Of a stretch of 64,000 nt of DNA, positions 10,802-20,659 are shown piece after piece. Positions within the stretch are counted from its first letter, which is position 1; every line of letters starts with the position of its first letter. The DNA comes from Myxacorys almedinensis A. GTDB taxonomy: Bacteria > Cyanobacteriota > Cyanobacteriia > Leptolyngbyales > Leptolyngbyaceae. Where the stretch lies: positions 186,001-250,000 of the forward strand of contig NZ_WVIE01000001.1 in NCBI RefSeq assembly GCF_010091945.1, given 5' to 3'. Under the pieces are notes generated by a model. It was not told where the DNA came from. It searched no databases and saw only the letters and a program-made list of their open reading frames with translations. The position numbers and the translations under genes were made by a program.

Positions 10802-11307
10802 GGTGATCTACTCCTTAGATGTTTAACCCATCGAAATGTTGAAATCGGGCGTTCCTCAACTATTAGTTGAAGATGAAAAAAGAAGGCGAAAGCTGACATT
10901 GCACTGCTCAGCAGGACAATGCCACTTCTGCATGCTGAACAACATCAACATCCAAGCACAAAAAAATTTGTGCACAGGAAATGATACCTTGATTTGCTTT
11001 ATGAAAGCAAAGAAAGAAATATGTAAGTTTTAAGGCTAGAAGATAGCAAATTGCCTTGCTACATAAAAATAAAATAAAGGCTAAAAAACTTGATTATTCG
11101 CCCGTTTTAGTGCCATTAATGACGTGCTAAAAACCTGACAGTTTTACTTCTGATTGAAATAATTTGTTAAGCACCAGAAAAGTTTTGCCATGTTCAAATT
11201 TTATTTGACAGCTTCAAGTAGCCATGCCTGCGCCATGCTGTAAATCAGGAAATGGCGTTGAATTTCAGCCTCTTGAAACGCACCATTCCGGTACACGCGC
11301 TACCCCA

Positions 11308-12519
11308 TCATTGAACGTCCGTAACTCGCCAACTCAGTTTGAGGTTAATCCAAAAATTCCAGAACGTAACAATCGCGATCGCAATTGGTTTTGCCACAAA
11401 TTCGCTGATCTGAAATAGATCATACATCGCACTCACCAGCAGTGTTTGAAGAATAATTCCCATCAAACAAACGGCGTTAAATTTAAGAAATCGCTTGAGA
11501 CGCTGCCGTTTTTTGGGCTGCTCTCTTGCCACATCGCCAAACGTCCAAAGGTCATTCCAGCAGAAATTATTGACGACTGCAAGTTCGGCAGAGAGGATCG
11601 TGCTACGGGCAATGCCTAAGGTAAACGACGTGCGAAGAAAATAGAAGGCTGCCATGTCCACCACAAACCCACTCAAGCCGACCAACCCAAAGCGCAGAAA
11701 GCGACCAATTTGGAAGGTTTCGTTGAGGCGGCTGATGCGCCCTCTAGAGCGCAGTTTCACTAGATGCACCAAATATTCAACATATTGTTTCCACGTCACC
11801 TTACTCTCGCCTGCTTGCCGCTCTTGGAACACATAACCAACTTCAGCAATGCGCTGGATCTGCCCGCGCCCAATCACTTCTAGCAAAATCTTGTAGCCGA
11901 GAGGGTTGAGCAGACACTGTGCGATCGCACTACGCCTCACCATAAAATAGCCGCTCATCGGATCAGAAACTCGCCCCACCACACCAGGCAAAATAATTAA
12001 TCCCACGAGTTGCGCCCCCCGCGAGAGAAACCGCCGTATAAAGCCCCAATCGCTCGTGCCGCCCCCTTCCACATGACGACTTGCCACCGCCAAATCTGCC
12101 CCAGTACGCAGGGCATGCAGCAGCTTGAGCAACACCTCAGGCGGATGCTGCAAATCTCCATCAATGACGCCTAAAATCTCTCCGTGCGCCCCCTGCCAGC
12201 CTCGGATCACTGCCGTTGATAAGCCCCGATCGCTCTGCCGCCGCATCACCCGCAACTGTGGATAAGTTGGCAGCAAGCGCTGAGCCACTTCCCAGGTGCG
12301 ATCGGGGCTGTCGTCATCCACCACAATGAGTTCGTAATCATTCGGTAACGCCTGATCGAGCAATTGTGTCAAAATCTCAACGATCTGCCCAATATTTCTG
12401 CTTTCGTTGTAGGTCGGAACGACCAGGGAAAAGGCAAGCGATCGCTCGGTCGGCAAGCTAGAGATTTGGTAGGCACCCGTTGGCACAGGCAATAGCGCAC
12501 TAGAGAGGTCGAGATTCAT
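11308..12519 (-). CDS. GT2 glycosyltransferase (dolichol-P-mannose synthase-like) fused to a GtrA-like membrane domain
   Basis: VVPTYNESRNIGQIV, IVVDDDSPDRTW, DGDLQHPPE; C-terminal RFGLVGLSGFVVDM...NNFCWNDLWTF GtrA-like region. Confidence 0.88.
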   Translation of the reverse strand: MNLDLSSALLPVPTGAYQISSLPTERSLAFSLVVPTYNESRNIGQIVEILTQLLDQALPNDYELIVVDDDSPDRTWEVAQRLLPTYPQLRVMRRQSDRGLSTAVIRGWQGAHGEILGVIDGDLQHPPEVLLKLLHALRTGADLAVASRHVEGGGTSDWGFIRRFLSRGAQLVGLIILPGVVGRVSDPMSGYFMVRRSAIAQCLLNPLGYKILLEVIGRGQIQRIAEVGYVFQERQAGESKVTWKQYVEYLVHLVKLRSRGRISRLNETFQIGRFLRFGLVGLSGFVVDMAAFYFLRTSFTLGIARSTILSAELAVVNNFCWNDLWTFGDVAREQPKKRQRLKRFLKFNAVCLMGIILQTLLVSAMYDLFQISEFVAKPIAIAIVTFWNFWINLKLSWRVTDVQ

Positions 12520-12732
12520 GAATAAACGTGAGCGTCCAAAAAGGGCTATGACGGCTGGTTAGAGAACATATAAATTAAGTCTGGCGCTATGAAGACCTTC
12601 GGGCTTCTGAGACCATTGCGTCAACCTTGTCGAGTTAACAAGACTGCAAGTTTAAATATATTGTGCCTCAGAACGCTGCTCTAACATGACAGACAACTGA
12701 AGACCCGACGGCAATATGTAGTCTGTCAAAAT

Positions 12733-12893
12733 GTAGTCTGTCAAAGTTGAAATGAGGGACTAGGAGTGGATGGGTTAGAGAGTCGATGGGTGGATGGGTC
12801 GCTAATCCAGCCCATCGACTCCTGCACTCATCGACCCCTGCACTCATTGACCCCTGCACTCATCGACCCATCGGCTTAACGTTGACCATCTAA
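12733..12893 (-). repeat. Dispersed intergenic repeat, copy A (inverted orientation)
   Basis: gtctgtcaaagttgaaatgagggactag ... cttaacgttgaccatctaa, matching the reverse complements of the ends of the copies at 18700 and 27609. Confidence 0.65.
12813..12872. repeat. 16 bp minisatellite, about 3.6 units, inside repeat copy A
   Basis: catcgactcctgcact / catcgacccctgcact / cattgacccctgcact / catcgaccca. Confidence 0.85.
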
Positions 12894-13206
12894 TAGGCAG
12901 CAACGATGCTTTACCCGGTTGCCTATCTAGCGTTTCTCTCTTAGCCCAAATAGGTGCTGCGATCGCAGGCAGTAAAACAACGGAATTAGCCGTAAATTCA
13001 CGCATGAATGGAACCCAGCTTTGCAAAAGAGGGATGAAGTATGCGGGCTTTAACGACGTCTTGGGTCTCAACCCTGGTGTTTAATGCTCAATAAACCGAC
13101 CGGATTTCAACTCATTTAACGTGTTAAACCGATCAGGCTGCTCTTGCGATCAGCGCACCGCGCCACTCTGGGAAAACCAACGCTCTTGCTGTGCCATCTC
13201 TCTGCC

Positions 13207-14856
13207 ATGCCAAAGCCAAAACGTCTGTCTAAGCCTGCCTCTCCTACCGAGCCTACTCTGAGCCTCAAAGAGCAATTGGTGCAGAAGCGCAAGGAAGCGC
13301 AAGCCCGCAAGGAGGCGATCGGGTTTATTTCGATGACCGTGATGGTCGCGATCGCACTCAGCCTGATGTTAGCGATCGTGGGCGGAGTGAAAGGGGCAAT
13401 CGGGGGATTCGTGGCGATCGTAGCGATCCTCCTCTCGTTCAAGTTTCCGTGGCAAGCGCTTTATGCGTTTTTAATCTACATGCCGTTTGGTGGAACTATT
13501 ACCTACGCCGTGGGAGGCGACAATCCCCTATTCCAGCTTGCCAAAGATGGACTGTTTATTCCAGCCCTGATCGGCGTTGTGCAGTACTGCAAACAGCAAA
13601 AACTGCCCCTGTTGGTTGTGAAATCGTTAACAACACCGTTCGCGTTGTTATTGGGATATTGCCTTCTCGTTTTGCTGTTTGTCAATGGCGCTCAGCAGTT
13701 TGCAGGTCTGTCAAACCAAGCGTCAATTGCCACGGATGCGATCGCAGCGACGGTGCCAAACGAAAAGCCAATTGCTATGGGCATTCTTGGGTTAAAAGTA
13801 TTGGTCGGCTATGTGCCGCTGATTCCTTGCGCCTACTATTTGATGCGAAAAAAACAGGATGTTTACTGGCTCATGCGGATGACGGCGATCATTGTGATCG
13901 TCTGCTGCGGCTTGGCATTTTTGCAGTACATGTTCCTCAAAACTGGGCGATGTGAGGGCACGGTTGGATCGGGGGCAGCCCTATTTAAGGCGTCGCTGTC
14001 GGCTCGCTGTCTGGTAGGGGGATCGCTGCTCTACAGTGAAGAACAAGGCGTCATTCGGCTCCCAGGAACGTTTGTAGCGCCATGGCAATGGGGCTGGTTT
14101 TTGATTTCGAGTGCTTTCTTTAGTTTTGCCGTCACGTTTTTCGATCGAAACTTTCTCTGGAAAATCATCGGCGGGGTGGCGTTGCTTGGCACGATGATCA
14201 TGGCGGTCTTGTGCGGACAGCGAATCGCCCTCATGCTGGTGCCGGCAATGATCGTGCTGCAACTGATTACGACTGGACAAGTTGCAAACTTGAAGCGGTT
14301 TATTCCGATTGGGATCGGGGTGACACTTGTCCTATTTGTGGCGATGGTGTCTAATCCAGACGTGGTGCAAGAACGGTGGGATAGTGCAGTCGGGCGTTGG
14401 AATGCATCGCCGCCGGACTCATTTATTGTTCAGCAGTTTGAGAATGTTTCTAAAGGGACATCTCTGTTAGGAAAAGGGCTAGGACGGGCGACAAATTCTG
14501 CCCGGGCCCTTGGAGAAACGGAACTCATTGAAACCTACTATCCAAAAGTAATGTTTGAGATAGGACCGATCGGGGCACTACTGTTTTTGGGTGTAGCAAC
14601 GTCGCTGACGGGCGCGTGTTTTAAAGCTTATCAGCAGGTGCGCGATCGCAACTTACGCGGCTATGGCGCATCGCTCTGGACGTTTGTTTTATTCATCAGT
14701 TACAACACCTATTACTATCCTCTGGATGTTGATCCTGTAGCGGTTTATTACTGGTTTTTTGCAGGAATTGTACTGCGTTTGCCTTATTTAGATCAGCAAG
14801 AGCCTATTGTAATTGAAGACGCTAATTCTAAAAAGAAAAAGAAAAAACAAAAGTAG
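13207..14856 (+). CDS. hpsL: O-antigen ligase/polymerase-like membrane protein, HpsL-like
   Basis: Polytopic membrane protein with a Wzy/WaaL-like C-terminal half, located next to hpsN/O/P-like glycosyltransferase genes. Symbol from family recognition and context. Confidence 0.65.
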   Translation: MPKPKRLSKPASPTEPTLSLKEQLVQKRKEAQARKEAIGFISMTVMVAIALSLMLAIVGGVKGAIGGFVAIVAILLSFKFPWQALYAFLIYMPFGGTITYAVGGDNPLFQLAKDGLFIPALIGVVQYCKQQKLPLLVVKSLTTPFALLLGYCLLVLLFVNGAQQFAGLSNQASIATDAIAATVPNEKPIAMGILGLKVLVGYVPLIPCAYYLMRKKQDVYWLMRMTAIIVIVCCGLAFLQYMFLKTGRCEGTVGSGAALFKASLSARCLVGGSLLYSEEQGVIRLPGTFVAPWQWGWFLISSAFFSFAVTFFDRNFLWKIIGGVALLGTMIMAVLCGQRIALMLVPAMIVLQLITTGQVANLKRFIPIGIGVTLVLFVAMVSNPDVVQERWDSAVGRWNASPPDSFIVQQFENVSKGTSLLGKGLGRATNSARALGETELIETYYPKVMFEIGPIGALLFLGVATSLTGACFKAYQQVRDRNLRGYGASLWTFVLFISYNTYYYPLDVDPVAVYYWFFAGIVLRLPYLDQQEPIVIEDANSKKKKKKQK

Positions 14857-14954
14857 TCTATTTTTTTAGTTCCCATGATTTGTTGTTATCAATAAATATC
14901 ATTCAATCGTGTGCAGTGGATTGATCAGATTACAAGCATTTTGGTTTCAGAGCG

Positions 14955-15209
14955 TTGCAAATAGCATTGTCATGGGCAGCATTAGTCGGTTTCTATTTCT
15001 ATCAAGTTTATCTGATTCACCGAATGCGATTATGTTCAACTTTTCCATATTTATCAAAATACATTCCTTTTGCTTTCTTTCTTAAATTTAGTGTTTCATT
15101 CATCGCTATTTTGGGATTACTAACTATATATATTTATGCATTCATACTACTAGAAATATTTTTTAGAAAACGGCTTGATACCCTGATCCGACGAACCCAA
15201 ACTCCCTAA
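14955..15209 (+). CDS. Possible small hydrophobic protein in the hps-like cluster
   Basis: 84 aa hydrophobic ORF but with TTG start and AT-rich; weak support. Confidence 0.3.
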   Translation: MQIALSWAALVGFYFYQVYLIHRMRLCSTFPYLSKYIPFAFFLKFSVSFIAILGLLTIYIYAFILLEIFFRKRLDTLIRRTQTP

Positions 15210-15238
15210 ATCAAGACCCCTAAATCAGCGATAACGTT

Positions 15239-16216
15239 ATGCTTCCTCCTTTGATCTCCGTCGTGATTGCAACCTATGGGCGCGAAGAAACGCTCCGAGA
15301 CACGATCGCGGATGTGCTGAATCAAGATTATCCCCTGTACGAGGTCATCGTAGTTGATCAGACTCCGGTGCATGAACCTGCAACCCAAGCCTTTTTAGAT
15401 AACTTGGCGCAAGCAGGAAAAATTCGACTTTTTCAGCCGATGTGGGCAAGTTTGCCGGGGGCTAGAAATTTTGCAGTGCGACGGGCAAAGGGCGAGATCA
15501 TTCTATTTATTGACGATGATGTGCAGCTTCAGCCTGGGTTTTTCGCGGCTCATGCCAGAAATTACGATCGCGCTGATGTGGGGGCGGTGGCAGGGCGAGT
15601 CTACGATCGCATGAAACTGGCTGACTTTAAGCCGGGTTTAGAAATTCAAGATTTGCCACCCGAAGCGCTCGATCCGGGCATCGCGTGGTATCACATCAAT
15701 CTCGTTCATACCGTCAAACCGCAGCGAGTTCTGAGCGCCCGCGGCTGCAATATGTCTTATCGTCGCGACATTTTTACCCAGCACGGCATCTGGTTTGATG
15801 AGCGATTTCAGGGCAGCGCCGTGCGAGAAGAATCTGATTTTTGCCTGCATCTGCGGCAAACCGGGCTGATAGTTTGGTATGACCCGGAGGCATCGCTGGT
15901 GCATTTGGGCGAAGAGACGGGCGGATGCCACGACATCAGCACCAAATCCCTGAAATATCAACTGACGTTCTATCACAACCATTTTTTGATGGGCTTGAAA
16001 AATCTCACTCCGGGGCAATGCCTCCGGTTTTTTCTGCGATTGTTTGATTGCCATGTTTTGGGGCGTCCACCGTGCCATAAAAGCGGTTCACCCATCAAAA
16101 TTCTCACGCGATTTGGATTTTATACCCTGGGATTTTTGCAAGCTTTAAAAACTATAGTGCGATCGCGCTGGGATGATGGACAGATTTACACCCGGCAAGA
16201 CGCAGGCGAGGCATAA
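15239..16216 (+). CDS. hpsN: GT2 family glycosyltransferase, HpsN-like
   Basis: SVVIATYGREETLRDTIADVLNQDYP, PGARNFAVRRAKGEIILFIDDDV. Confidence 0.7.
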   Translation: MLPPLISVVIATYGREETLRDTIADVLNQDYPLYEVIVVDQTPVHEPATQAFLDNLAQAGKIRLFQPMWASLPGARNFAVRRAKGEIILFIDDDVQLQPGFFAAHARNYDRADVGAVAGRVYDRMKLADFKPGLEIQDLPPEALDPGIAWYHINLVHTVKPQRVLSARGCNMSYRRDIFTQHGIWFDERFQGSAVREESDFCLHLRQTGLIVWYDPEASLVHLGEETGGCHDISTKSLKYQLTFYHNHFLMGLKNLTPGQCLRFFLRLFDCHVLGRPPCHKSGSPIKILTRFGFYTLGFLQALKTIVRSRWDDGQIYTRQDAGEA

Positions 16217-16220
16217 ATTG

Positions 16221-17393
16221 ATGAAAATTCTCGTTGCCAGTCATTCTTATATTGTTGATCTCAACTGCGAAAAGCTGCGAATTTTAGCAAATTTAGAACC
16301 CGAAATCGAAGTAACGATCGTGGTGCCCAAACGCTGGAAGCCGGGGGGAGTGATGACAGATGTAGTCGAACCTCGGTATCGAGAAGATGGCTCATTTCGG
16401 GTGGTGCCGGTGTCTAACTTCAGCCAAAATAACCAGGGGTTGCTATCGTTTGGAGCCGATCTGATTCCGCTTTTGCAACAGTTTCGTCCTGATATTATTC
16501 AAGTGGAACAAGGCTCAAAGTCGATCGCCTACGCCGAACTGATTATCCTGAATCGGCTCCTCGGATTGCAAGCCAAAAATCTTTTTTTCACCTGGTGGAA
16601 TCTCCCGTATACACTTAAGTTTCCTGTTTCCCTGTTAGAATCTTATAACCTCTGCCATACCGATGGTGTTGTTGTTGGCAATCGCGATGGCGAGCAGATT
16701 TTGCGTCAACACGGTTACCAAGGTGAGATGCGAATCATGCCGCAATTGGGGGTCGATCATCAGTTATTTCGTCCTCAATGTCAGCCGAAACTTGCTGCCC
16801 AGTTGGGCATTGCCGAGACAGATTTCGTCATCGGTTTTGTTGGGCGATTTGTCCCTGAGAAAGGATTACTCACCCTAGCAAACGCGCTTGCAGGTCTGAA
16901 AAATCGCCCGTGGAAGTGGCTACTTCTCGGACGAGGAGAACAGCAGGAAACGCTGTTAGCCGCCGCGAAAACGTTGGGATTTGACGATCGCTTAATCTGG
17001 GTAGACAGCGTTCCCCATGCTGAGGTTTACCGTTACATCAATCTCATGGATACGCTGATTTTGCCGTCTGAAACCACAAATCAGTTCAAAACGCTCACCT
17101 CTGCCGGATGGAAAGAGCAGTTTGGGCATGTCCTGATCGAGGCGATGGCGTGCGAAGTCCCGGTGATTGGCTCTGATTCGGGTGAAATTCCCAACGTGAT
17201 TGAGGATGCGGGGTTGATTTTTCCGGAAGGAGATAGTGAGGCGCTGCGCGATCGCATCTTTCACCTGATGGGCGATCGCACCTTTGCCAAAGACTTAGGC
17301 AGATGCGGCTACGCTCGAGCGATCGCCCGCTATACCAATCACGCCCTCGCCAAAGAGCTTTTCACCTTCTATCGCCAACTCCAAGCAAACTAG
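16221..17393 (+). CDS. hpsO: GT4 family glycosyltransferase, HpsO-like
   Basis: GFVGRFVPEKGLLTLANAL and EAMACEVPVIGSDSGEIPNVI; ATG at 16221. Confidence 0.72.
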   Translation: MKILVASHSYIVDLNCEKLRILANLEPEIEVTIVVPKRWKPGGVMTDVVEPRYREDGSFRVVPVSNFSQNNQGLLSFGADLIPLLQQFRPDIIQVEQGSKSIAYAELIILNRLLGLQAKNLFFTWWNLPYTLKFPVSLLESYNLCHTDGVVVGNRDGEQILRQHGYQGEMRIMPQLGVDHQLFRPQCQPKLAAQLGIAETDFVIGFVGRFVPEKGLLTLANALAGLKNRPWKWLLLGRGEQQETLLAAAKTLGFDDRLIWVDSVPHAEVYRYINLMDTLILPSETTNQFKTLTSAGWKEQFGHVLIEAMACEVPVIGSDSGEIPNVIEDAGLIFPEGDSEALRDRIFHLMGDRTFAKDLGRCGYARAIARYTNHALAKELFTFYRQLQAN

Positions 17394-17406
17394 CCTCCCA
17401 ACCCTC

Positions 17407-18609
17407 ATGCGTATTCTTCAGATTGTTCCGTCCATCTCGCTTGTGTATGGAGGACCTAGCCAAATGGTGGTCGGGCTGTCTGAAGCCTTGGCAAAAGCAG
17501 GCGTCGAGGTAACGATTTTAACCACAGATTCCAACGGCGACACCGGGCAAACACCGCTAGATGTGCCGTTAAACGTACCAATCGCGCAAGACGGTTACGA
17601 AATTTGCTATTTTCGATGTTCGCCCTTTCGCCGCTATAAGTTCTCCCTCGATCTTTTAAAGTGGCTCTCTCGGCATCATCAAGACTATGATTTAGCGCAC
17701 ATTCACGCGCTGTTTTCTCCGGTCAGTTCTGCGGCGGCAAGGGTAGCGCGATCGCATCATCTCCCTTATATCCTGCGTCCGCTTGGCACCCTCGACCCTG
17801 CGGATTTACAGAAAAAACGCCTCCTCAAAACCCTCTACGCGGCATTTTTAGAACGCCCAAATCTCGCAGGGGCAGCCGCCATCCATTTCACCAGCGACCA
17901 GGAGGCGAAGGTTTCAGAACGATTTGGAGTGGTGACGCGCGATCTCGTGCTGCCGTTAGGCGTCAAGCTGCCCAAACCAGCAGCCACAGATATCAGAGCA
18001 AAATTTGGCATTCCGGCGCTGCGCCCAATGCTGCTGTTTATGTCCCGCATCGATCCTAAAAAAGGGCTAGATCTCTTAATTCCTGCCTTAGAAACCTTGA
18101 TTGCGGAAGACCAAGAGTTTCAGTTTGTTTTAGCTGGCGGCAATCCTCAGAATCCAGACTATGAGACAAAGATCCGCGATCGCATCCGGCACTCTCCGTT
18201 GAATGCTCACACTACAATTGTTGGATTTATCACAGGTGGTGATAAAGCTGATCTACTTAACGCGGCTGATCTATTTGTCTTGCCATCTCATTACGAAAAT
18301 TTTGGCATTGCAGTTGCTGAGGCAATGAGTGTTGGCACTCCGGTTGTTGTTTCCGATCAGGTTCACATTTGGAAAGGCATTCAACAAGCCGAAGCGGGAT
18401 GGATAAATGCTTGCAATGTTTCTAGTTTAACCGATGCGTTAAGACTAGCCTTGTCCGATCCGCACGAGCAACAGCGACGAGGAACCAATGCCCATCGCTA
18501 TGCTCACGAAAATTTTAGTTGGGATGCGATCGCTCATCAGTTAATTCGCGAATATGAGCACATCGCCAAACCTACCCTCACCCCTCCCGAAGGGCAAAAA
18601 GAGCCTTGA
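17407..18609 (+). CDS. hpsP: GT4 family glycosyltransferase, HpsP-like
   Basis: YGGPSQMVVGLSEALAKAGVEVTILTTD, SRIDPKKGLDLLIPAL, VAEAMSVGTPVVVSDQV. Confidence 0.72.
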   Translation: MRILQIVPSISLVYGGPSQMVVGLSEALAKAGVEVTILTTDSNGDTGQTPLDVPLNVPIAQDGYEICYFRCSPFRRYKFSLDLLKWLSRHHQDYDLAHIHALFSPVSSAAARVARSHHLPYILRPLGTLDPADLQKKRLLKTLYAAFLERPNLAGAAAIHFTSDQEAKVSERFGVVTRDLVLPLGVKLPKPAATDIRAKFGIPALRPMLLFMSRIDPKKGLDLLIPALETLIAEDQEFQFVLAGGNPQNPDYETKIRDRIRHSPLNAHTTIVGFITGGDKADLLNAADLFVLPSHYENFGIAVAEAMSVGTPVVVSDQVHIWKGIQQAEAGWINACNVSSLTDALRLALSDPHEQQRRGTNAHRYAHENFSWDAIAHQLIREYEHIAKPTLTPPEGQKEP

Positions 18610-18699
18610 GCCAACTCTTGTTCCGGCTTCTGTAGGAAAGGGTGAGGGCGATTCACAGGATAGAAACCCCTGATGCTTCACACTCTAGAACAGCCCTCT

Positions 18700-18805
18700 C
18701 TAGTAGATTGTCAACGTTGAGTGATGGGTGGAGGGGTAGATGGTTCCGATTACTAGACTCCCCCTCGCCTCCTAGTCCCCTATTTCAGTCTTGACAGACC
18801 CCTAG
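18700..18805 (+). repeat. Dispersed intergenic repeat, copy B
   Basis: ctagtagattgtcaacgttgag...ctatttcagtcttgacagacccctag. Confidence 0.7.
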
Positions 18806-18817
18806 CGCAACGACAGG

Positions 18818-19219
18818 TCAACGACGAGGCTGAGGTGTCAGAATGTTAATCACCGCTCCTACAGCCGCCCCATTCGCTGCATTTCTAATGGTGTGACGAC
18901 GGTTTGTCACTCCGCCTGCGGCTGCCCCTGCGGCTGCCCCAAACCCCGCATCTCGCAGCACATCTGGGCGCTGCCCTTTGCGCGTCGAGAGGTCACGGGA
19001 CTGATTTACGGCGGCTCCGGCGGCTGCCCCGTTGATAATGTTTGGCACTACCTTATGTTTCGTCACAATGCTAGACACCGCTCCCGTTGCGGCTCCAATT
19101 CCAATATCGCGCCAGACATTCTGATCGGCAGACGCAGGCTTGGCAGGAAGGAATGTCGCGCTGATGAGACCCGTTGCCATTAAACCTGGCATGAGCGCGC
19201 GCTTCAAAGTCTGCTTCAT
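18818..19219 (-). CDS. Secreted/membrane glycine-zipper protein with internal duplication
   Basis: Signal-peptide-like N-terminus; two similar blocks DIGIGAATGAVSS..NIINGAAAGAAVN and DAGFGAAAGAAAGG..RNAANGAAVGAVIN. Confidence 0.7.
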   Translation of the reverse strand: MKQTLKRALMPGLMATGLISATFLPAKPASADQNVWRDIGIGAATGAVSSIVTKHKVVPNIINGAAAGAAVNQSRDLSTRKGQRPDVLRDAGFGAAAGAAAGGVTNRRHTIRNAANGAAVGAVINILTPQPRR

Positions 19220-19450
19220 GGCTTTCTCTCCTGAATGGACAAACGACCAAAAATCTAGTCAAAAAATCTAGTTTTTTCTGGGTCAAATTCAGTCTATGCA
19301 GCCAATTTTGGAATGCCCTACCTCTTTAGATTGAAATCGTTAAGCCGTGGCTTTGCTGGCTAAAATCGCTTCAAACTTGCTTCAGTTCAGGGTTTGAGAG
19401 CTTATTAAAACGAAAAATCTTAGCTCTAAAGACCTACTACCTCATACACA

Positions 19451-19747
19451 CTACGAGTTGCGGATTAAATCTGCAACGCCATATAAACTGATGAGCAACA
19501 GGACGGTTGCAGCAACCTGAGTTGGGCGAGGGCGAGGCTCTGAAATTCGAGATTCTCTCACCAAAATTGAAGCACACGCGCCAACCGTGAACACTAAGCC
19601 CAACAGCAAGTAAGGCGAAGCGGGGACAATCAACCACACGATAAACAGCACCATCGACAACGCCAACATCAATGTTTCAACCAATTGAGGTGGATTGTAT
19701 TGACCCAGCATACTCAACCCAAGCCAGAAATTGCGCCACTGCCTCAT
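19451..19747 (-). CDS. Hypothetical small membrane protein
   Basis: 98 aa, about three hydrophobic segments. Confidence 0.65.
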   Translation of the reverse strand: MRQWRNFWLGLSMLGQYNPPQLVETLMLALSMVLFIVWLIVPASPYLLLGLVFTVGACASILVRESRISEPRPRPTQVAATVLLLISLYGVADLIRNS

Positions 19748-19788
19748 CGGTTTCTCCAGGTTCCACTTCTTTTTCTTACTAAGGATTA

Positions 19789-20550
19789 TCAGGCTTGAGT
19801 ACTCTTTTTCAAGTAGGCAAGGGCTTCTTCTGTGGAAAGTTGGGGAAACGATTGATAAAACCGACTGACACTAAAAAACGGATCGGGCGTCGCTAGAATA
19901 ACCGTGCGATCGCACCACTGCTTTAACGCCTTAATCATTCCTTCAGGCGCAACCGGAGCACAAATCCAGATCTCATCAAGATTTTGCTGTCGCAATGCCT
20001 TCGCTGCCACAGTGATTGTCATTCCAGTGGCGATGCCGTCATCCACCAAAAGCGCAATCTGACGGCGTTTAGCGGCATTCATCGCTTGATCAGAGCCTTG
20101 CTCAGGCAGGGTAGCTTCTGCCCCTCGATGCGTCTGCTGGGAAAATTGCGCCAACTGCTGCTGAGCCTTTATCCGCGCTAGTTCTACCGCCTCCTGCCAT
20201 TCATCTGGATGGATCGACAGCCGCATTGCGGTTCGTAGCACCTGTCCATCGGCGGTGACTGCCCCGATTGCCAGTTCTGGATCGGTGGGGCGAGTAATCT
20301 TTTTCGCCACCAGCACCTCAAGTGGGCAACCCAGCGATCGCGCCACCGGCAACGCCACCGGCACCCCCCCTCTTGGCAACCCATACACCACAAATTGGTG
20401 CGGCTCTCTCAACGTCTGCACTTCGCGCAGTACGGCTTGAGCGAGTTGCTCTCCGGCAGCATCGCGATCGACAAACAAAATCGGATTTTCGGCACTTCGG
20501 AACACCTGAGCCACAATGCCTCCTCGCGTAGAGCGGCTTTTCTCCAGCAT
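19789..20550 (-). CDS. Phosphoribosyltransferase-domain protein
   Basis: YGLPRGGVPVALPVA and PRPP-binding loop LLVDDGIATGMT. Confidence 0.88.
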   Translation of the reverse strand: MLEKSRSTRGGIVAQVFRSAENPILFVDRDAAGEQLAQAVLREVQTLREPHQFVVYGLPRGGVPVALPVARSLGCPLEVLVAKKITRPTDPELAIGAVTADGQVLRTAMRLSIHPDEWQEAVELARIKAQQQLAQFSQQTHRGAEATLPEQGSDQAMNAAKRRQIALLVDDGIATGMTITVAAKALRQQNLDEIWICAPVAPEGMIKALKQWCDRTVILATPDPFFSVSRFYQSFPQLSTEEALAYLKKSTQA

Positions 20551-20659
20551 AGAAGAACTGCACCCAAATCGGAATTTTGATCCAGGGGTGCGATCGCGGA
20601 GGCGATTGGCTTAGAATTTAGAGGCGAAACCGCCGATCTTGAGAACACGCCTGCGATTC

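Noticed and set aside
15638-16078. 146-aa minus-strand ORF opposite the hpsN-like gene
   Set aside because: Shadow ORF; the plus strand carries clear GT2 motifs.
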